Source: Idiomarina ramblicola (GTDB lineage Bacteria; Pseudomonadota; Gammaproteobacteria; Enterobacterales; Alteromonadaceae). From it: a DNA stretch of 64,000 nt. The stretch is taken from assembly GCF_003987255.1 (NCBI RefSeq), contig NZ_PIQC01000001.1:372001-436000 (forward strand), given 5' to 3'. Shown in pieces: positions 61,739 to 64,000 of the stretch. Numbering within the stretch: position 1 is the stretch's first letter; each line of letters opens with the position of its first letter. The notes under the pieces were generated by a model. That model had not been told where the DNA came from and made no database searches. It saw nothing but the letters and a program-made list of their open reading frames with translations. The translations under genes and the position numbers were made by a program.

Positions 61739-64000
61739 CAGTTTGCCTCCTGCAGAGATTCAAAGTCAGGCATAGCCGGTAATTGATGTGACCATTCTTT
61801 CGTAAAAGGGTCACCTTCAACGACCAATTGCTCAATTCTTTCGACTCGTCCACCTATGCGGAGCAGACCATCATTCGAAACAAACTCACTCACACTTCTT
61901 TCAAAGTAATCAACCGAATGACGCGAACCATCTTTTGGCAAAACGGCTAAAGCCTGCCCACTGGCATCCAAAAACCGATACTCTCTCAATACCTCACTCA
62001 TAGGAATATCAGACTGATTCTCTTCCCAGCTCTCACCCAACAGATCTTCAACCGGCACCATCCAGTCTTTTTCATTTAAAGCAATATCGAGGGGCTGCCA
62101 AACAGGCTTGCCATCACAACTAAGCTCTAACGACACTGTCTTGTCATAAAAATATCGTTGAACCCCATCGTCGGTCATCAACTGATAAACCACTTTGCGT
62201 GGCATTTGTAAGCTCGCATCAACATAACGCCGGTTAGGGTCTCTATTTTCCTTCATACGCAGCTCAGCTCCACTTTCTGTGGCATCGACATCTGTCTGCA
62301 AGCGACACACATTCGCTTGTTCAGGCGTTAAGGTAAGATACAACTGGGGGCGTCCAAAGCTTGTTGGTTCCAGTTTGTCCAGAGTTGACGTGTTAAACTC
62401 AAGTGCCTGATCATTGACGTAGTAATCCCGATTTTGCTCCGATTTAAACAAGGGAATATTGTCAATTGGTGCTATTGTCGTATCACCCTTAAGGGTTTCT
62501 TCGTCATAAAAAACAATGGTTTTCTCAGACAGTTTTTCATCGGTGAAATGGCTGAATTTAAGTTCAATAGAATCGGGAAGTTCATCCATAAAGGTTAACT
62601 GTAGGGTAACGGGGTAGTTACCGGCTTTGGTTACCGCTAATGCCCGGCTCTCTCCATCAGAAATCCAGCTCGGTGCTTTCGTGTCTTTGTCATACTTGAG
62701 GGACGCACCACTAACGCCATTAACCTGAGTATTGAAGTATGCCGTTTCAGTCGAAGTCAGCTTAAGTTCAAACACTCGCTCGTCACCGGTAGGCACCAGA
62801 GTGGCTTTGGCTCCTTCCATCGCTATACTCGAGCCTTCCTTATCAATTGGAAAATCAATAACCTCATGCGTCGCAACATAACGTTCTAGCGTTGCCTCAA
62901 CAGAAACCATTTGTTCGAGATCATCAACCACGTTTTTCCACCCCAGCGGGTAGAGGTCAGTTACCGTCGTCGCGTTGTTGTTCGTCATAGCGGTATAAGT
63001 CAGAGCCCCGTTATAGTGCATGTCGACGTCGAGGGTTTCTCCGTCCTTTCCCTTAACCTGAACATCTTTTATTTTTATCGAGCCAAGCCTTTCAAAATCA
63101 ACACCAGGGTGCGAATAACTCAATGTCATTCGGCCATCATAAAACAGTATTTTGCCCGCGTTGTTTGCAAACACTTCTGCGTCGGTAGCGTCATCATCAG
63201 GTGCTTCTTCGCTAAAGTCGGTGTTACTCATACTTATCGGATCTGCACGACGTAAAAATTCCAAATCCTGACCAAACATCCAGTCTTCCGGGTAAATGGA
63301 TGTCACCATTCTCATCGAGCCGCTTGATGCAGCGGCCTCTTTAGGTAATGGCATATCAATGACCATAGTTAGGCGTTCAGTCCAGCCCGATTCGCGCTCC
63401 ATTACCACGTAGCCAAACACCTTGGCTTCGTCATTTTCACCGGAGGCCGATAACGTCACAGTACTGTTTGTGAAGTCTTCAATACGCACAGTCACAGCCG
63501 GAAGCGGACTTTCCATTTCAATAACTTGTTCCGCACCTTTTTTAATTTTCAGGCCAGATACAAATCCGGGGCGTCCAAACTCGTCATTGAGTATTTCCTT
63601 GACCGGGTCAAAGCCTTTACTGCGAAAATCTTCAGGCTCTTCATGCACAATAAAGTCCAGCATTTCATTGCTGTCTTTATCGATATCGACCGTAAATCCC
63701 GCTTCCATCATGGCACGAATGTCATCGTCAGGACCTCCACGGCTCGGCTTCTCGAAACTGCGGTAGCCGCCCTGAGGAAATTTCATCTGCATATATAAAG
63801 GGGTCATCCGGATGCTGTATATATTGGAGCTTTCGGACACTTCGTAGTCCATCAACGTCATCATTTCGAGACGCTCAGAGCGGTTACCATAACGACTTTC
63901 AGCGCTGATCTTTGTATCCGAATACATTTGATAGCGCCTTTTTTCACCATCCTCTGGTTTAAACGATAAGGTCGTTGGTGGGCCACTTTCAGAACAAGCA
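61738..64000 (-). CDS. Very large lipoprotein of unknown function (5' end outside the window)
   Basis: At least 753 codons: the frame remains open past the ATG at 63927 to base 64000, where it reads ACSESGPPTTLSFKPEDGEKRRYQ before the internal ATG (63927). Ala-Cys followed by a Ser/Gly/Pro-rich linker is what follows a lipobox, so the true start is a few codons beyond the right edge and the product is a lipoprotein. The mature part is beta-rich and acidic with repeated segments such as VTVRIEDFTNSTVTLSASGENDEAKVFGYVVMERESGW; I recognise no domain. It is coupled to the YwqK-like gene (TGATG), so the two work together. Confidence 0.72.
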   Translation of the reverse strand, partial: ACSESGPPTTLSFKPEDGEKRRYQMYSDTKISAESRYGNRSERLEMMTLMDYEVSESSNIYSIRMTPLYMQMKFPQGGYRSFEKPSRGGPDDDIRAMMEAGFTVDIDKDSNEMLDFIVHEEPEDFRSKGFDPVKEILNDEFGRPGFVSGLKIKKGAEQVIEMESPLPAVTVRIEDFTNSTVTLSASGENDEAKVFGYVVMERESGWTERLTMVIDMPLPKEAAASSGSMRMVTSIYPEDWMFGQDLEFLRRADPISMSNTDFSEEAPDDDATDAEVFANNAGKILFYDGRMTLSYSHPGVDFERLGSIKIKDVQVKGKDGETLDVDMHYNGALTYTAMTNNNATTVTDLYPLGWKNVVDDLEQMVSVEATLERYVATHEVIDFPIDKEGSSIAMEGAKATLVPTGDERVFELKLTSTETAYFNTQVNGVSGASLKYDKDTKAPSWISDGESRALAVTKAGNYPVTLQLTFMDELPDSIELKFSHFTDEKLSEKTIVFYDEETLKGDTTIAPIDNIPLFKSEQNRDYYVNDQALEFNTSTLDKLEPTSFGRPQLYLTLTPEQANVCRLQTDVDATESGAELRMKENRDPNRRYVDASLQMPRKVVYQLMTDDGVQRYFYDKTVSLELSCDGKPVWQPLDIALNEKDWMVPVEDLLGESWEENQSDIPMSEVLREYRFLDASGQALAVLPKDGSRHSVDYFERSVSEFVSNDGLLRIGGRVERIEQLVVEGDPFTKEWSHQLPAMPDFESLQEAN

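Noticed and set aside
1-64000. tRNA, rRNA, CRISPR, insertion sequences or prophage
   Set aside because: Read for cloverleaf-like, repeat-array and transposase signals on both strands; none was found, though a small RNA could be missed by eye.

Overview
The window looks like chromosomal DNA of a marine gammaproteobacterium of the order Alteromonadales, most like Idiomarina. This is inferred from the neighbourhood comEC-msbA / DUF2062 / lolEDC / PilZ protein / mfd / CsiV-like, from protein style, moderate GC and very short intergenic gaps. I ran no database search. No rRNA, tRNA, insertion sequence, prophage or CRISPR array was seen. Both ends cut a gene: msbA at the left is missing only its last few codons, and a large lipoprotein gene at the right is missing its first codons.

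Layout. 1-13.1 kb holds envelope and DNA maintenance: msbA, comEC, a DUF2062 membrane protein, the lolCDE operon, a PilZ-like protein, mfd and a CsiV-like periplasmic protein. 13.1-17.5 kb holds a MarR regulator, a secreted ExeM/NucH-type nuclease, an outer-membrane protein whose 3' end runs antisense into the nuclease gene, and an exported MsrA-MsrB fusion. 17.5-22.7 kb is a tightly packed five-gene minus-strand operon: FnIII membrane protein, sodium:solute symporter, 40-residue membrane protein, ATCase-like carbamoyltransferase and asparagine synthetase-like enzyme. The carbamoyltransferase keeps the carbamoyl-phosphate site but appears to lack the aspartate side-chain-binding arginine. This is the best candidate for an undescribed pathway. 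It shares its upstream region with a divergent folK-like/folM pair, and that region carries two inverted copies of a TTGAAATT element.

23.9-43.5 kb is mostly housekeeping: acnA, tesB, nucleoside uptake and salvage (nupC-udk, with a Tsx-like porin further on), an M16 peptidase lipoprotein, a 2OG-Fe(II) oxygenase, two cyclic-di-GMP proteins, an AidB-like dehydrogenase, rhlE, an M14 zinc peptidase and yebG with a near-perfect LexA box. 43.6-50 kb holds an MFS exporter, a flavin reductase, two unknown small genes behind a Fur-box-like site, arfB, a serine hydrolase, ilvE and an ABM protein with a 53-residue membrane partner.

50.1-60 kb holds a yqjD-yqjE-yqjK-like membrane-stress cluster with a BON lipoprotein, paired bacterial PH-domain proteins, an ECF42-type sigma factor with its DGPF (YCII) partner and a SnoaL-like protein, a DUF938 methyltransferase, an OmpA-type lipoprotein, a sirtuin, a lipoprotein and a 2-hydroxyacid dehydrogenase. 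60-64 kb is a translationally coupled pair of unknown function: a very large lipoprotein and a long YwqK/MORN-repeat exported protein. Convergent genes repeatedly overlap at their 3' ends, showing a compact genome.
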